47,932 nt of DNA from the NCBI GenBank assembly GCA_002408085.1, contig DHQL01000007.1:144151-192082 (forward strand), read 5' to 3'. Source of the DNA: Spirochaeta sp. UBA5339 (GTDB taxonomy: Bacteria > Spirochaetota > Spirochaetia > DSM-2461). Position 1 is the first letter of the stretch, and the number at the start of each line of letters is the position of its first letter. Below the pieces are notes generated by a model. The model did no database searches. It worked only from the letters and a program-made list of their open reading frames with translations, and had not been told where the DNA came from. A program made the position numbers and the translations under genes. Positions 1-8,231 of the stretch are shown here, in pieces.

Positions 1-499
1 GAAGTGGCTCCATTGCAATGGTCTGGAATACCCGGTTCTGCGGGAGAAGCAGGAGAGGGCGGCAGCCACCATTCCCTCTGTCTGGATGGCTTCCATTATG
101 GACAGCGGCATGGAGAAGGATATCCACCCTAAAAGAAAGAGACCCGTCGGCGAACGCCTTGCCCTTCTGGCCCTGGGTAAGGTCTACGGCAAAGACCTTC
201 TCTGTGAGTCCCCGGAATTTGACTATGCCCGGATACTGGAAGGGGAGCTGACCCTCAGATTCAAACATGCAGAGGGCGGACTGGTTCTAAAGGGGGAGGA
301 GATTAATGCCCTGGAGATAACAGCCGGCGGGCAGAGACTGGATAATCCCTCCTTCCGGCTGGAGAGGGACAGCTTGAAGATCACACTGCCTCCGGGAACA
401 GAGGAGCTGTCCGTAGATTTTGCATGGCAGGACTACTGTGAGGTCAATCTCTTCAATACTGCAGGACTGCCGGTGAAACCCTTTCGTTACAGCCTTTAG
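1..499 (+). CDS. Sialate O-acetylesterase-like protein, C-terminal part (5' end outside window)
   Basis: The reading frame is open from base 2 to the TAG at 497-499, so this is the last ~165 residues of a gene that starts upstream of the window. The visible part has the closing features of the sialate O-acetylesterase family (SGNH-type esterases): a 'REKQ...IPSVWMAS' stretch, then 'DIHPKRKRPVGERLA', where DIHP supplies the Asp and His expected to complete the Ser-His-Asp site, and a final beta-domain ending in 'VNLFNTAGLPVKPFR', a family-typical ending. The enzyme would remove acetyl groups from sugars such as sialic acid or other acetylated glycans. The nucleophile serine lies upstream and cannot be checked. 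The GH3 gene starts 44 bases downstream on the same strand, suggesting a shared glycan-degrading operon. The exact sugar is unknown. Confidence 0.85.
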   Translation, partial: KWLHCNGLEYPVLREKQERAAATIPSVWMASIMDSGMEKDIHPKRKRPVGERLALLALGKVYGKDLLCESPEFDYARILEGELTLRFKHAEGGLVLKGEEINALEITAGGQRLDNPSFRLERDSLKITLPPGTEELSVDFAWQDYCEVNLFNTAGLPVKPFRYSL

Positions 500-543
500 G
501 CATTGGTAAATAAAAAATCCCTGGAGAGTAAAAGGATATAGCT

Positions 544-2859
544 GTGAACAACCGTGATAAAGCAAATGATCTTGTAGGAAAAATGACAATTGAGGAAAAG
601 ACCGCCCAGCTGACTTCGATCTGGCTGAGTATGGAAACGTCTGGAGAGATCCGGATGAAATATGCTGAGGGAGATCCCTTTGACGCCATGAAGGACGGGA
701 TCGGCCAGATAACACGGCCTCTGGGCAGTCAGGAGATAGATCCTGTAAAGGGTGTCAGGATGCTCAACAGGATTCAGGAGTTTCTGGTAAAGGAGACCCG
801 CCTGGGAATTCCCGCTCTTCCCCATGAGGAGTGCCTTTCGGGGCTGATGGCTAAAGGGGCGACCATATTTCCCGCAGGGATAAATAACGGTTCAACCTGG
901 AATCCTGAGCTTATGGAGAAGATTGCCGATGCCATCGGTGCGGAGCTCTATTCTGTAGGTTCCCGCCAGGGACTCTCTCCTGTTCTGGATGTCTGCCGTG
1001 ATGCCCGCTGGGGACGGACCGAGGAGACCTTCGGTGAGGACCCCTACCTCTGCGCTCTGATGGCCACGGCCTATGTCAAAGGACTGCAGAATGAAAAGCA
1101 TCCCCAGCTGGCCACCCTGAAGCACTTCTGCGGTCACGCCTTCAGCGAAGGAGGCCGGAACCATGCTCCCGTCAGAATCGGGAGAAAGGAGTTCAATGAC
1201 CTCTTTCTCTATCCCTTCGAAATGGCCGTAAAGCAGGGAAGGGCCGGCTCCGTTATGCCCGCCTATCACGATCTGGACGGCGAACCCTTTCACCAGTCAA
1301 AGGAGTATATCAATGACCTGCTTCGGGAAAAGTGGAACTTTGACGGTATTGTGGTCTCCGACTATGAGGGTCTGCAGCAGCTGGTTGATGACCACCGGAC
1401 CCAGCCGGACAGCGCCCATGCCGCGGCGGCCTCCATCAGGGCGGGTATGGATGTGGAGCTTCCAGGGAACCGCCTCTTCACCGAAGGTATCGCAAAAGCC
1501 GTAGATAAGGGACTGCTGGATATGGCTGATGTGGATGAGGCTGTTACACGTCACCTGATAGAAAAGTACCGCCTGGGTCTCTTTGACAATCCTTATACCG
1601 ACGAAGGGGCAATAACCCTGCAGACAGAGGAACATCTGGATCTGGCCCTTCGGGGGGCCGAGGAGTCCATGGTTCTTCTGAAGAACGATGGTGTTCTGCC
1701 ACTAAGGGGAGATGAGAAGCTGGCTCTGATCGGTCCTCTTGCGGACAATCCCATGGGAATGATGGGGGGGTATGCCTTTCCGGTTCATCTGATCCTGTCT
1801 GAGAAGAGGGAGGGAGACTCTCAGATTAAGACTTTAAGAAGCGCCCTTTCCGGGGAGTATGGTGATAAACTGATCTATGCAGAGGGCTGCCGGGTTCTGA
1901 CGGGACGTCCCGAAGAGGCCGTTGTCTTCCCGGGGGATGTGGTAATGGACGGCAGTGTTCAGACCGACTATGTCAGCTACGACGAGTCCGGCATCCCCGC
2001 TGCACTCAATGCTGCAGAGAAGGCGGACAAGGTTGTCATTGCCGTCGGAGATCTGGCGGGCCTCTTTCTGAGCGGCACCGTGGGTGAGGGCTCCGATGCA
2101 AGTTCCCTTGAGCTCCCCGGGGTGCAGCAGAAGCTGATCGACAAGGTTCTGGCTCTGGAAAAACCGACTGTCATTGTTGTCTACAGTGGAAGACCCTACC
2201 ATCTGGGCAGCGGTTTTAAGAATGCTTCTGCGGTGCTCCAGGCCTGGCTCCCGGGACAGGGCGGAGCAGACGGTACGGTCAATATCCTGAAGGGTCGGAC
2301 AAACCCCGGCGGAAAGCTTCCCCTTTCCATTCCCAGGACTGCGGGAGCCATGCCCTACTTCTACAATCACAAGCGCAAGAGTGCCGGGACTCCCATTCAG
2401 AAGGACTTCGGTGCCGAATATCCCTTCGGCCATGGCTGCTCCTATACGGAGTTTGAGCTTTCAAACATTCGGGCGGAAGCTTCTGAGGTTTCCGTTGATG
2501 GTGAAATTGTTCTTCTGGCGGATATCAGAAATGCAGGAAGCCGGGGAGGGGATGAAGTGGTTCAGGTCTATGCCCGGGACCTCTATGCCTCGCTGGTCCG
2601 TCCCATGCAGGAGCTGAAGGCCTTCAAGCGGGTCAGTCTGGAGCCCGGGGAGACAAAGAGCCTGAAGTTCACGCTTCCCGCTGATATTCTGAGTTTTACG
2701 GGAGCCGGAGAGAAACGGATCGTGGAGCCCGGTGAGTTTGACCTTATGGTAGGAACCAGCTCCCGGGATATTGCGGAGCATTTGAGCATAAATCTGACCG
2801 GTTCTGTCCGCACCCTCGGGGAGGAGTGGCGGATGGAGAGCCTGGCGGAAGTGCTCTAA
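544..2859 (+). CDS. Glycoside hydrolase family 3 enzyme (beta-glucosidase/beta-xylosidase type)
   Basis: The product is 771 residues long, starting at GTG 544 with AAAGGA at 531-536 as ribosome site. It shows the GH3 layout: an N-terminal barrel with 'RDARWGRTEETFGEDP' (from about residue 152), the 'KHFCGH' substrate-binding motif (193-198) and the nucleophile Asp273 in 'VVSDYEGL'. A GH3 C-terminal alpha/beta sandwich (about 380-620) and a fibronectin III-like domain (about 660-740, 'GGDEVVQVYARD') follow. There is no signal peptide, so it is probably cytoplasmic and cleaves imported oligosaccharides from the non-reducing end. Closest general matches are BglX and beta-xylosidase-type enzymes; specificity (glucose, xylose or other) cannot be read from sequence. 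It follows an acetylesterase-like gene, consistent with decorated plant or algal glycans as substrate. Confidence 0.92.
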   Translation: MNNRDKANDLVGKMTIEEKTAQLTSIWLSMETSGEIRMKYAEGDPFDAMKDGIGQITRPLGSQEIDPVKGVRMLNRIQEFLVKETRLGIPALPHEECLSGLMAKGATIFPAGINNGSTWNPELMEKIADAIGAELYSVGSRQGLSPVLDVCRDARWGRTEETFGEDPYLCALMATAYVKGLQNEKHPQLATLKHFCGHAFSEGGRNHAPVRIGRKEFNDLFLYPFEMAVKQGRAGSVMPAYHDLDGEPFHQSKEYINDLLREKWNFDGIVVSDYEGLQQLVDDHRTQPDSAHAAAASIRAGMDVELPGNRLFTEGIAKAVDKGLLDMADVDEAVTRHLIEKYRLGLFDNPYTDEGAITLQTEEHLDLALRGAEESMVLLKNDGVLPLRGDEKLALIGPLADNPMGMMGGYAFPVHLILSEKREGDSQIKTLRSALSGEYGDKLIYAEGCRVLTGRPEEAVVFPGDVVMDGSVQTDYVSYDESGIPAALNAAEKADKVVIAVGDLAGLFLSGTVGEGSDASSLELPGVQQKLIDKVLALEKPTVIVVYSGRPYHLGSGFKNASAVLQAWLPGQGGADGTVNILKGRTNPGGKLPLSIPRTAGAMPYFYNHKRKSAGTPIQKDFGAEYPFGHGCSYTEFELSNIRAEASEVSVDGEIVLLADIRNAGSRGGDEVVQVYARDLYASLVRPMQELKAFKRVSLEPGETKSLKFTLPADILSFTGAGEKRIVEPGEFDLMVGTSSRDIAEHLSINLTGSVRTLGEEWRMESLAEVL

Positions 2860-2862
2860 GAT

Positions 2863-2884
2863 CCCGGCGGCAGGTGCCGCCGGG
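2863..2884. terminator. GC-rich hairpin between convergent genes
   Basis: CCCGGCGGCA, a 2-base spacer, then TGCCGCCGGG: a perfect 10-bp inverted repeat 4 bases after the GH3 stop and before the end of the convergent transporter gene. There is no T tract on either side, so intrinsic termination is plausible but not certain. Confidence 0.55.
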
Positions 2885-2922
2885 CCTGTCCTTCGGTAAT
2901 CAGGGACGTCGGCCCCGGGGGC

Positions 2923-3960
2923 TTAGACGGTCCCCTGAACATACTGCACAGCGATACTCACAAGGGCCACGGTGAGTGAGACAACCCCTCCCAGAATCAG
3001 GGCGCTCCGTCCTCCCTTAAGCAGGGCGCAGATATCCGTTTTCAGTCCTATGGATGCCAGGGCCATGGTAATAATAAAGGCCGAGGCTCTCTTCATTCCT
3101 CCAGACAGGGCTGGAGGAAAGGGGTAGGCCGTATTCAGGGCGACGACCCCGCAGAATACCAGAATAAACCAGGGGATAATCTTGCCCAATTCCAGTTTGC
3201 CGGCGGAGGCTTCGGTGTTACCTCCTGGAGAGCCGCTTCGGCGGTTTCTGATCAGAACAGCCCCGTTCAGAAGAAGCCCGATGGGAAGGATCATCGTCGT
3301 TCGGGCCATCTTGACCACGGCGGCATAGTCTCCGGCAGCCTGACTGTAGCTGTATCCCGCCGCCACGACGGAGCTTGTGTCGTTGACAGCCGTTCCCGCC
3401 CAGAGTCCGTAGCCAAGATCGCTGAGCTGCAGCAGATGGCCCATCAGGGGAAAGAGCAGAACTCCGATAATATCAAAGAGAAAGGTGGCGGAGATGGCAT
3501 AGGCTATCTCCTTTTCATCGGCATCCAGTATGGGAGAGAGGGCGGCGATGGCGCTTCCCCCGCAAATTCCCGTTCCCACGGCTATCAGATTTCTCTGATT
3601 AAAGCCGATCTTCATCATATACTTTCCCACAAGCCGGGCAGAGATAAAGGCTGAGGCCAGGGTGAAGACCATGACCCTGAAGGAGATCACTCCCACGCTC
3701 TTCAGCTGAATCAGGCTGAGGCTTCCCCCCAGCAGTATAATCGCAAATTTCAGAAGCTTCTTCGAGGTAAAAGTCATTCCCGGCAGCCATGCCGCTTCAG
3801 GGACCCTGAAGCCCCGCCAGACCATGCCCAGAAACATGGCGATAACCGCCGCTCCTGCTGCGGGAATAAGCTTGTGCAGCAGTGTCGACAGGGCGGCCAG
3901 GGCGGTGCAGACCAGGATTCCCGGCACTATGCTGGTTTTATCGTTCTTTGATTTATCCAT
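2923..3960 (-). CDS. YeiH/UPF0324 family membrane transporter (putative sulfate exporter family)
   Basis: This encodes a 345-residue, strongly hydrophobic protein with about 9-10 predicted membrane segments. The central 'GTGICGGSAIAALSPI' segment (about residues 128-143) is the family signature of YeiH/PSE transporters, and length matches. Substrate is not firmly established for the family; 'putative sulfate exporter' is the usual name. The start ATG is at 3958-3960. It is divergently arranged with a LysR-type regulator whose ATG lies 70 bases away. This is the same pairing seen for yeiH and yeiE in E. coli, supporting control by that regulator through the shared intergenic palindrome at 4005-4021. 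Confidence 0.88.
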   Translation of the reverse strand: MDKSKNDKTSIVPGILVCTALAALSTLLHKLIPAAGAAVIAMFLGMVWRGFRVPEAAWLPGMTFTSKKLLKFAIILLGGSLSLIQLKSVGVISFRVMVFTLASAFISARLVGKYMMKIGFNQRNLIAVGTGICGGSAIAALSPILDADEKEIAYAISATFLFDIIGVLLFPLMGHLLQLSDLGYGLWAGTAVNDTSSVVAAGYSYSQAAGDYAAVVKMARTTMILPIGLLLNGAVLIRNRRSGSPGGNTEASAGKLELGKIIPWFILVFCGVVALNTAYPFPPALSGGMKRASAFIITMALASIGLKTDICALLKGGRSALILGGVVSLTVALVSIAVQYVQGTV

Positions 3961-4004
3961 AGTAAACAGTCTAGAGAAAAAAATGCATAATGAGAAATGA
4001 TATT

Positions 4005-4021
4005 TTATGATATAATCATAA
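4005..4021. promoter_or_regulatory. Perfect palindrome overlapping a -10 box: likely LysR-type operator
   Basis: TTATGAT-ATA-ATCATAA is a perfect 7-bp inverted repeat in the 70-base divergent region between the YeiH-type transporter and the LysR gene. It contains TATAAT (4011-4016), a consensus -10 for the rightward gene, and abuts the AAGGA ribosome site (4020-4024) before ATG 4031. Binding here would repress the regulator's own gene, as is common for LysR proteins. A second half site ATGAT occurs at 3997-4001. Confidence 0.6.
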
Positions 4022-4030
4022 GGATGTATT

Positions 4031-4942
4031 ATGATTGATTTTCGACACCTTACTTTTCTTCACGCTGCCCGCCTGGAAAACCTCACCAGAGCCGGAGAAG
4101 AGCTCGGCCTGACCCAGCCTGCTGTCTCCCAGCATATCTCATGGCTTGAGGAGTTCTACGCCGCCGATCTTTTTCTCCGGGACGGCCGGGGCCTGCGCCT
4201 GACCGAGGCGGGATGCTACCTGATGGACCAGCTCCAGGAGGTGGAGCACAGGAGCCGCACAGTTCAGAAGGAACTGAAAGACTTTATAGACGGCCGCCGT
4301 CACTTTACCATCGGGGCAACCCTGACGGTGGGGGAGTACATCCTTCCCCGGATCATTGGCCACTTTAAACAGGCTTATCCCCGGTATGAGCTGGACCTGG
4401 TTATCGGCAACACCAGGGAGATCGCGGATCAGCTGGCCGGCGGAGTGATTGACTTTGCAGCCATCGAGGGATTCGCCAATCACCCTGAACTTGAAAGCAC
4501 TCTTTTCGGCAGGGATGAGATGATTTTTGTCTGTTCTCCAGACTCAGCCGCCGCAGGTATGAAAAAGCTTAAGGGGGAAGATCTGCTGTCACTGCCTTTG
4601 ATTCTGAGGGAGGAAGGCTCCGGTACCAGGGAGTATCTGGAGCGCTATCTTTCAGAACAGAGGATTGATCCCCGGGATCTGAATATTGTTATGTCTGCCG
4701 GCAGTCTCTCCACCATCAAGCAGCTGGCGGAGTCAGGACTTGGGGGGACGGTGATCTCCAGAGAGGCCGTCCGCCGGGAACTGGCCGCGGGACTGTTGAA
4801 GGAGATTGCTTTTGCCGGGGACCCCTTGAAAAGAGAGCTGAACTGGCTGATACCGAAGGAGGGAAGTTCCATTTTCAATCTGTTCTCGGATTTCGTCAGC
4901 AGGACACTGGGCGGCCCGGTAAAGACAGTTATTGACTTTTAG
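4031..4942 (+). CDS. LysR-family transcriptional regulator (CysL/YeiE-like)
   Basis: This is a 303-residue protein with the LysR layout: an N-terminal winged helix-turn-helix (about residues 1-62, 'MIDFRHLTFLHAARLENL...TQPAVSQHI') and a periplasmic-binding-protein-like effector domain (about 90-295). Length is normal. The effector-domain sequence 'FTIGATLTVGEYILPRIIGHF' resembles the CysL/YeiE branch, which often neighbours YeiH transporters. It most likely regulates the divergent transporter and itself. The inducer is unknown. Its stop codon (4940-4942) lies inside the first TetR-type palindrome, so the regulatory DNA of the next gene begins within this gene's end. Confidence 0.9.
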   Translation: MIDFRHLTFLHAARLENLTRAGEELGLTQPAVSQHISWLEEFYAADLFLRDGRGLRLTEAGCYLMDQLQEVEHRSRTVQKELKDFIDGRRHFTIGATLTVGEYILPRIIGHFKQAYPRYELDLVIGNTREIADQLAGGVIDFAAIEGFANHPELESTLFGRDEMIFVCSPDSAAAGMKKLKGEDLLSLPLILREEGSGTREYLERYLSEQRIDPRDLNIVMSAGSLSTIKQLAESGLGGTVISREAVRRELAAGLLKEIAFAGDPLKRELNWLIPKEGSSIFNLFSDFVSRTLGGPVKTVIDF

Positions 4943-4947
4943 TCAGT
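4931..4947. promoter_or_regulatory. TetR-type operator 1, overlapping a -35 box
   Basis: ATTGACT-TTT-AGTCAGT, an inverted repeat with one mismatch, shares both arms with the perfect palindrome at 5601-5617. TTGACT at 4932-4937 would serve as -35, with TACTTT 17 bases downstream (4955-4960) as -10, placing the operator over the promoter of the TetR gene at 4974. Confidence 0.65.
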
Positions 4948-4973
4948 CATGTTTTACTTTACTTCTATATCCT

Positions 4974-5582
4974 ATGGCAAGAATAACAAAGACACCTGAA
5001 GAGAGAAAAGAAGAGATAATCTCCGCATCCCGGACACTGTTTCTGGAAAAGGGTTATGCCCATACCAAGGTCAGTGATATTGTAAAAGCTATCGGGGTAT
5101 CCCAGGGAATTTTCTACTACTATTTCTCATCGAAGGATGCCGTTATCGATGAGATTATTGACCGCTATATGAGACTTCAGCTTTCAGAAGCCAGGAAAAT
5201 TGTTGATAACGGATCTCTCTCTCCTCTGGAAAAACTGGAGAAAATGGCGGAAGCACAGATGCTTGTCAATCATCGGGAAAATCAGAATATTCACAGGATC
5301 AAGGGTGTGGATATCCATGAGAGGATTAACTCACGGATTATAAGCGACTATGTCCCTCTGATGGTTGAGGCCTATGGAGATCCCGGGGATCTACAGGTGC
5401 AGATGAAATTCGAAGTCTTTGTCGCCTCGGCAATTTTTCTCTTTGATCCAGGGATCTTCACCTGGACCCCGGTACAGAGAAACAAACGCATAGATCATAT
5501 TATTGATCTGATGGAAAAAAGTATTGATCTGCCGGCAGGATCCTTCCGGTTTTACAGAACTCTAATGGGATATCAGAGCTGA
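4974..5582 (+). CDS. TetR/AcrR-family transcriptional regulator
   Basis: The product is 202 residues from ATG 4974. An in-frame upstream start at 4932 would add 14 hydrophobic residues before 'MARITKTPEERKEEI' and would place the start inside the promoter palindrome, so 4974 is preferred. The N-terminus is a typical TetR helix-turn-helix ('ISASRTLFLEKGYAHTKVSDIVKAIGVSQGIFYYYF', about residues 15-50). The variable C-terminal domain would bind an unknown ligand. Palindromes of the same sequence lie before this gene and before the next one, so it probably represses itself and the following membrane-protein gene. No clear ribosome-binding site precedes the ATG, and the predicted transcription start is only a few bases upstream. 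Confidence 0.9.
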   Translation: MARITKTPEERKEEIISASRTLFLEKGYAHTKVSDIVKAIGVSQGIFYYYFSSKDAVIDEIIDRYMRLQLSEARKIVDNGSLSPLEKLEKMAEAQMLVNHRENQNIHRIKGVDIHERINSRIISDYVPLMVEAYGDPGDLQVQMKFEVFVASAIFLFDPGIFTWTPVQRNKRIDHIIDLMEKSIDLPAGSFRFYRTLMGYQS

Positions 5583-5600
5583 TCTTTTTTTTGCACCTAA

Positions 5601-5617
5601 ACTGACTGAAAGTCAGT
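5601..5617. promoter_or_regulatory. TetR-type operator 2, perfect palindrome
   Basis: ACTGACT-GAA-AGTCAGT is a perfect 7-bp inverted repeat with a 3-base spacer, 24 bases before the ATG at 5642 and just before a TATATA (-10-like) at 5621-5626. It matches operator 1 at 4931-4947 in both arms. Confidence 0.7.
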
Positions 5618-5641
5618 CAATATATAGGTAAGGAGATTTTT

Positions 5642-7042
5642 ATGAATAAAACGCTTCAGACAGTGGAAATTATTGAGGAGAAGGGAAGAGCCTTTTTGAT
5701 ACTTCTATTCCCTGTTCTCTTTCTTACTGCCCAGCTCTTTCATCCGGATATCTTCCATGCAGGACATATCCGAAATGCAGAGGATTGGATCACCCATTTC
5801 AGGGGGCAAAGGCTTCTTCATGCCGCTCATCTTCTGGAATTGATCTGCGCGCCTCTTCTAATTGTACTGGCCCTGCATTTTAAAAAGTTACTCAGGGAAA
5901 AATCACCGGTGATGAGTTTTATCGGAGTGGTCATGGCATTTATTGGTGCCCTGATGCTGGCGGTAAACAAGGGCGTTCTCTGCCTGACCATCGCCGGTTT
6001 TGACAGGGCTCTCAGTGATGCGGAGCTGGCAGCAATGATACCGGGGCTGAACGTTCTGCTCCGAAAGGGTGGCATACTCGGTATCCTCTGGCTTCTGCCT
6101 CTTCTCCCCCTGGGATTTGCTGTAATCAGTATATCCGCAATCAGAACAAAACAGCTGCCCCGGTCACAGGCTGTGCCGATGCTGATCGGCTCACTTCTTC
6201 TGGCCAATCCGGAGATTGAGTTCATAAACTTTTTCGCCTCCCTCTTCCTGGCAGCAGGACTGATTCCCTATGGCATCTCTCTGTTTATGAAAGGAAGGGG
6301 TGAGGGATTTATAAAAAGAAGTACTCTTGCTCTGTTTCCCCTTCTCATCCTGGTTTCATGCTCAAGCAGCAGCGGGGAGACAGAAGAGGGCGAGACAATT
6401 GCATCAGTGGTAGACCGGGTCACTGCAGGGGCTGAGGGTGATGTTCAGAAGATGGAGAGAATCTACTATTTTGTCCGTGACGAAATAGAGTTCGGGTGGA
6501 TCTATCCACAGGACATACCCGCCGAAGAGATACTCCGGCAGAGAAGGGGAGTCTGTATACAGAAAAGTAATCTTCTGGTTGCCATGGCCCGGGAGGCCGG
6601 TCTGGAAGCCCGGTTTCAATTTATGTATGTTCACAAGACAGCCCTTGAGGATTTTCTGCCGGACTATGCCTACAAAAAGTGGCCAGATCCCTTCGTACAC
6701 ACCGTTCCCGAGGTCCTCCTTGAGGGGCAGTGGGTCTCTATGGAGGCCACCTTTGATAAAGATCTCCATGAGATAGCATTGAGCAGAAATCTGAATTTTG
6801 CCAGGTATCCGGATAGAAGAAATGTTGATATTGAATTCAATCCTGACGGCGTAACGGGTCATCAGCAGCTATCCGTCGTGGAAGGGATGGAATCCTTTTA
6901 TGGAGATGACCTGGGTGACCTGGTTGAGTATCTCCACTCCGACATTCCCTGGTGGAAGAGGATGATGCAGCCGAAAATCTTTCGGGATGCCCAGAAGATA
7001 CAGAATGAGTACAGATCTGTTTCCGCCGGGCAACTTTATTGA
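5642..7042 (+). CDS. Membrane protein fused to a lipoprotein-like transglutaminase domain
   Basis: This is a 466-residue protein in two parts. Residues 1-215 hold about six hydrophobic segments (near 17-34, 57-79, 90-117, 144-165, 178-190, 196-215) with no family I recognise. Residues 216-240 look exactly like a lipoprotein signal peptide: a basic start after Met216, a hydrophobic core, and the lipobox 'LVSC' at Cys240, followed by a Ser-rich linker. Residues 255-400 form a transglutaminase/cysteine-protease-like domain with Cys305 ('RGVCIQKSNLLVAMAREAG'), His353 ('PFVHTVPE') and Asp372, so the triad appears complete. The frame is continuous and GGAG lies at 5631-5634. An internal start at ATG 6287 has only a weak ribosome site. 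The substrate is unknown. The gene lies behind the second TetR palindrome. Confidence 0.75.
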   Translation: MNKTLQTVEIIEEKGRAFLILLFPVLFLTAQLFHPDIFHAGHIRNAEDWITHFRGQRLLHAAHLLELICAPLLIVLALHFKKLLREKSPVMSFIGVVMAFIGALMLAVNKGVLCLTIAGFDRALSDAELAAMIPGLNVLLRKGGILGILWLLPLLPLGFAVISISAIRTKQLPRSQAVPMLIGSLLLANPEIEFINFFASLFLAAGLIPYGISLFMKGRGEGFIKRSTLALFPLLILVSCSSSSGETEEGETIASVVDRVTAGAEGDVQKMERIYYFVRDEIEFGWIYPQDIPAEEILRQRRGVCIQKSNLLVAMAREAGLEARFQFMYVHKTALEDFLPDYAYKKWPDPFVHTVPEVLLEGQWVSMEATFDKDLHEIALSRNLNFARYPDRRNVDIEFNPDGVTGHQQLSVVEGMESFYGDDLGDLVEYLHSDIPWWKRMMQPKIFRDAQKIQNEYRSVSAGQLY

Positions 7043-7131
7043 TTCTATATTCTCCGTTTACAGTTCCTTTACAACTCACTTCGCCGGCGGTGTTACTGTT
7101 TATTCGAACCTGAATAGATAGGAATGAAAAT

Positions 7132-7830
7132 ATGAAAAAGATAAAAATACAGATTGTACGGAGGCTGATGCCTCTGGTCTATCTGACCCTTTTCCTCTAC
7201 GGCATTGTGGTCAGTTCTTTCGAGTTTATCGCCCTGATGATGCTGGTCTCCCTGCTGACGGGAGCCTTCTTCTGCGGCTGGCTCTGTCCCTTCGGCGCCA
7301 TGCAGGAGCTGATGGGAACCATCGGCCGCAAGCTTAAGCTGCCCCGGTTCAGGGTCCCTCAGAGGGTGGAAAAGTTCCTGAGACTGCTTCGCTATATGGT
7401 TCTGGCCCTCTCCATGACGGGCCTGGGGATAATCCTCTTTCTGACGGAGCCCAACTCCACCTTTCTGGCCGGACTGTCCGGGTCTGTCAGCTATGTTACC
7501 GCTTCGGCATGGATACTGACGGGAGTCCTGATCCTCCTCTCACTCTTTGTGGACAGACCCTTCTGCCGCTATCTCTGCAGTGAAGGCGCCATGTACGGAC
7601 TGGTCAGTATGGGAAGGCTCTTCAGCATAAAAAGAGATTCCGATGTATGTATCGACTGCGGTCTCTGCGACAGAATCTGCCCCATGGAGGTCAGAATCTC
7701 AGACCGGTCCCACATCAGGAATCCGCAGTGCAACAACTGTTTTAAATGTATCGATAAATGCCCCGCATCAGGAGTTCTCAGTTATGGTTGGGCAGTGAAA
7801 ATAAGAAAGAATAATAGGAGTGATGTATGA
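7132..7830 (+). CDS. Membrane polyferredoxin (NapH/NosR C-terminal-like 4Fe-4S protein)
   Basis: This encodes 232 residues with about four membrane helices and four cysteine clusters. Two are membrane-edge motifs, 'FCGWLCPFGAMQE' (Cys48, Cys52) and 'FCRYLCSEGAMYG' (Cys145, Cys149). Two are classic ferredoxin motifs near the C-terminus, 'CIDCGLCDRICP' (173-184) and 'CNNCFKCIDKCP' (200-211). This layout is that of NapH/NosR/RdxA-like proteins, which pass electrons between membrane quinones or cytoplasmic donors and extracytoplasmic flavoproteins. It overlaps the next gene by 4 bases (ATGA), and that partner encodes an exported FMN-binding domain, so the two most likely form one electron-transfer unit. 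The terminal acceptor is unknown. Confidence 0.85.
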   Translation: MKKIKIQIVRRLMPLVYLTLFLYGIVVSSFEFIALMMLVSLLTGAFFCGWLCPFGAMQELMGTIGRKLKLPRFRVPQRVEKFLRLLRYMVLALSMTGLGIILFLTEPNSTFLAGLSGSVSYVTASAWILTGVLILLSLFVDRPFCRYLCSEGAMYGLVSMGRLFSIKRDSDVCIDCGLCDRICPMEVRISDRSHIRNPQCNNCFKCIDKCPASGVLSYGWAVKIRKNNRSDV

Positions 7831-8222
7831 AAAAGAGAATTGTTATCCTATCGGCCCTGGTGCTGCTGACCGTGTCCCAGCTCGTCGCGTTCCCCTTTAG
7901 AGGAAAACACAGCAGCAACTATACGGTTCCCGAGGGAATGGACCTGAGCGCCGTTGAAGCGGCCGACGGGGTCTATGAGGGAACCGCTGTCGGATACAGG
8001 GAGGGACTGACTGTGGATGTTACCGTTGAGGACTCCCAGGTCGTGGATATCGAGATTGTTGACCACAATGAGATCGGACGCAGGTACTATCAGAAGGCTA
8101 TGGATCTTATTCCAGCGGCTATTCTGAAGGCAGAGAGTACGGATGTAGACTCTGTCTCCGGAGCTACCTGCACCAGTTACGGCATTATGTCGGCAGTGGA
8201 GGATGCTCTGCATAATTTCTGA
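7827..8222 (+). CDS. Exported FMN-binding domain protein (covalently flavinylated)
   Basis: The product has 131 residues with an N-terminal signal or anchor segment (about 1-22, 'MKKRIVILSALVLLTVSQ') followed by one FMN-binding domain (about 45-131). The motif 'DSVSGATCTSYG' contains SGAT, where Thr114 is the expected site of covalent FMN attachment by ApbE, as in NqrC, RnfG and NosR. No apbE gene is in the window. It overlaps the polyferredoxin gene by 4 bases, so the two are translationally coupled. The pair likely moves electrons to the outside of the cytoplasmic membrane. Confidence 0.88.
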   Translation: MKKRIVILSALVLLTVSQLVAFPFRGKHSSNYTVPEGMDLSAVEAADGVYEGTAVGYREGLTVDVTVEDSQVVDIEIVDHNEIGRRYYQKAMDLIPAAILKAESTDVDSVSGATCTSYGIMSAVEDALHNF

Positions 8223-8231
8223 ATTCCCGGG

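Noticed and set aside
4932..4973. Upstream in-frame start for the TetR gene
   Set aside because: It would place the start codon inside the operator and -35 and add a hydrophobic stretch not typical of TetR proteins.
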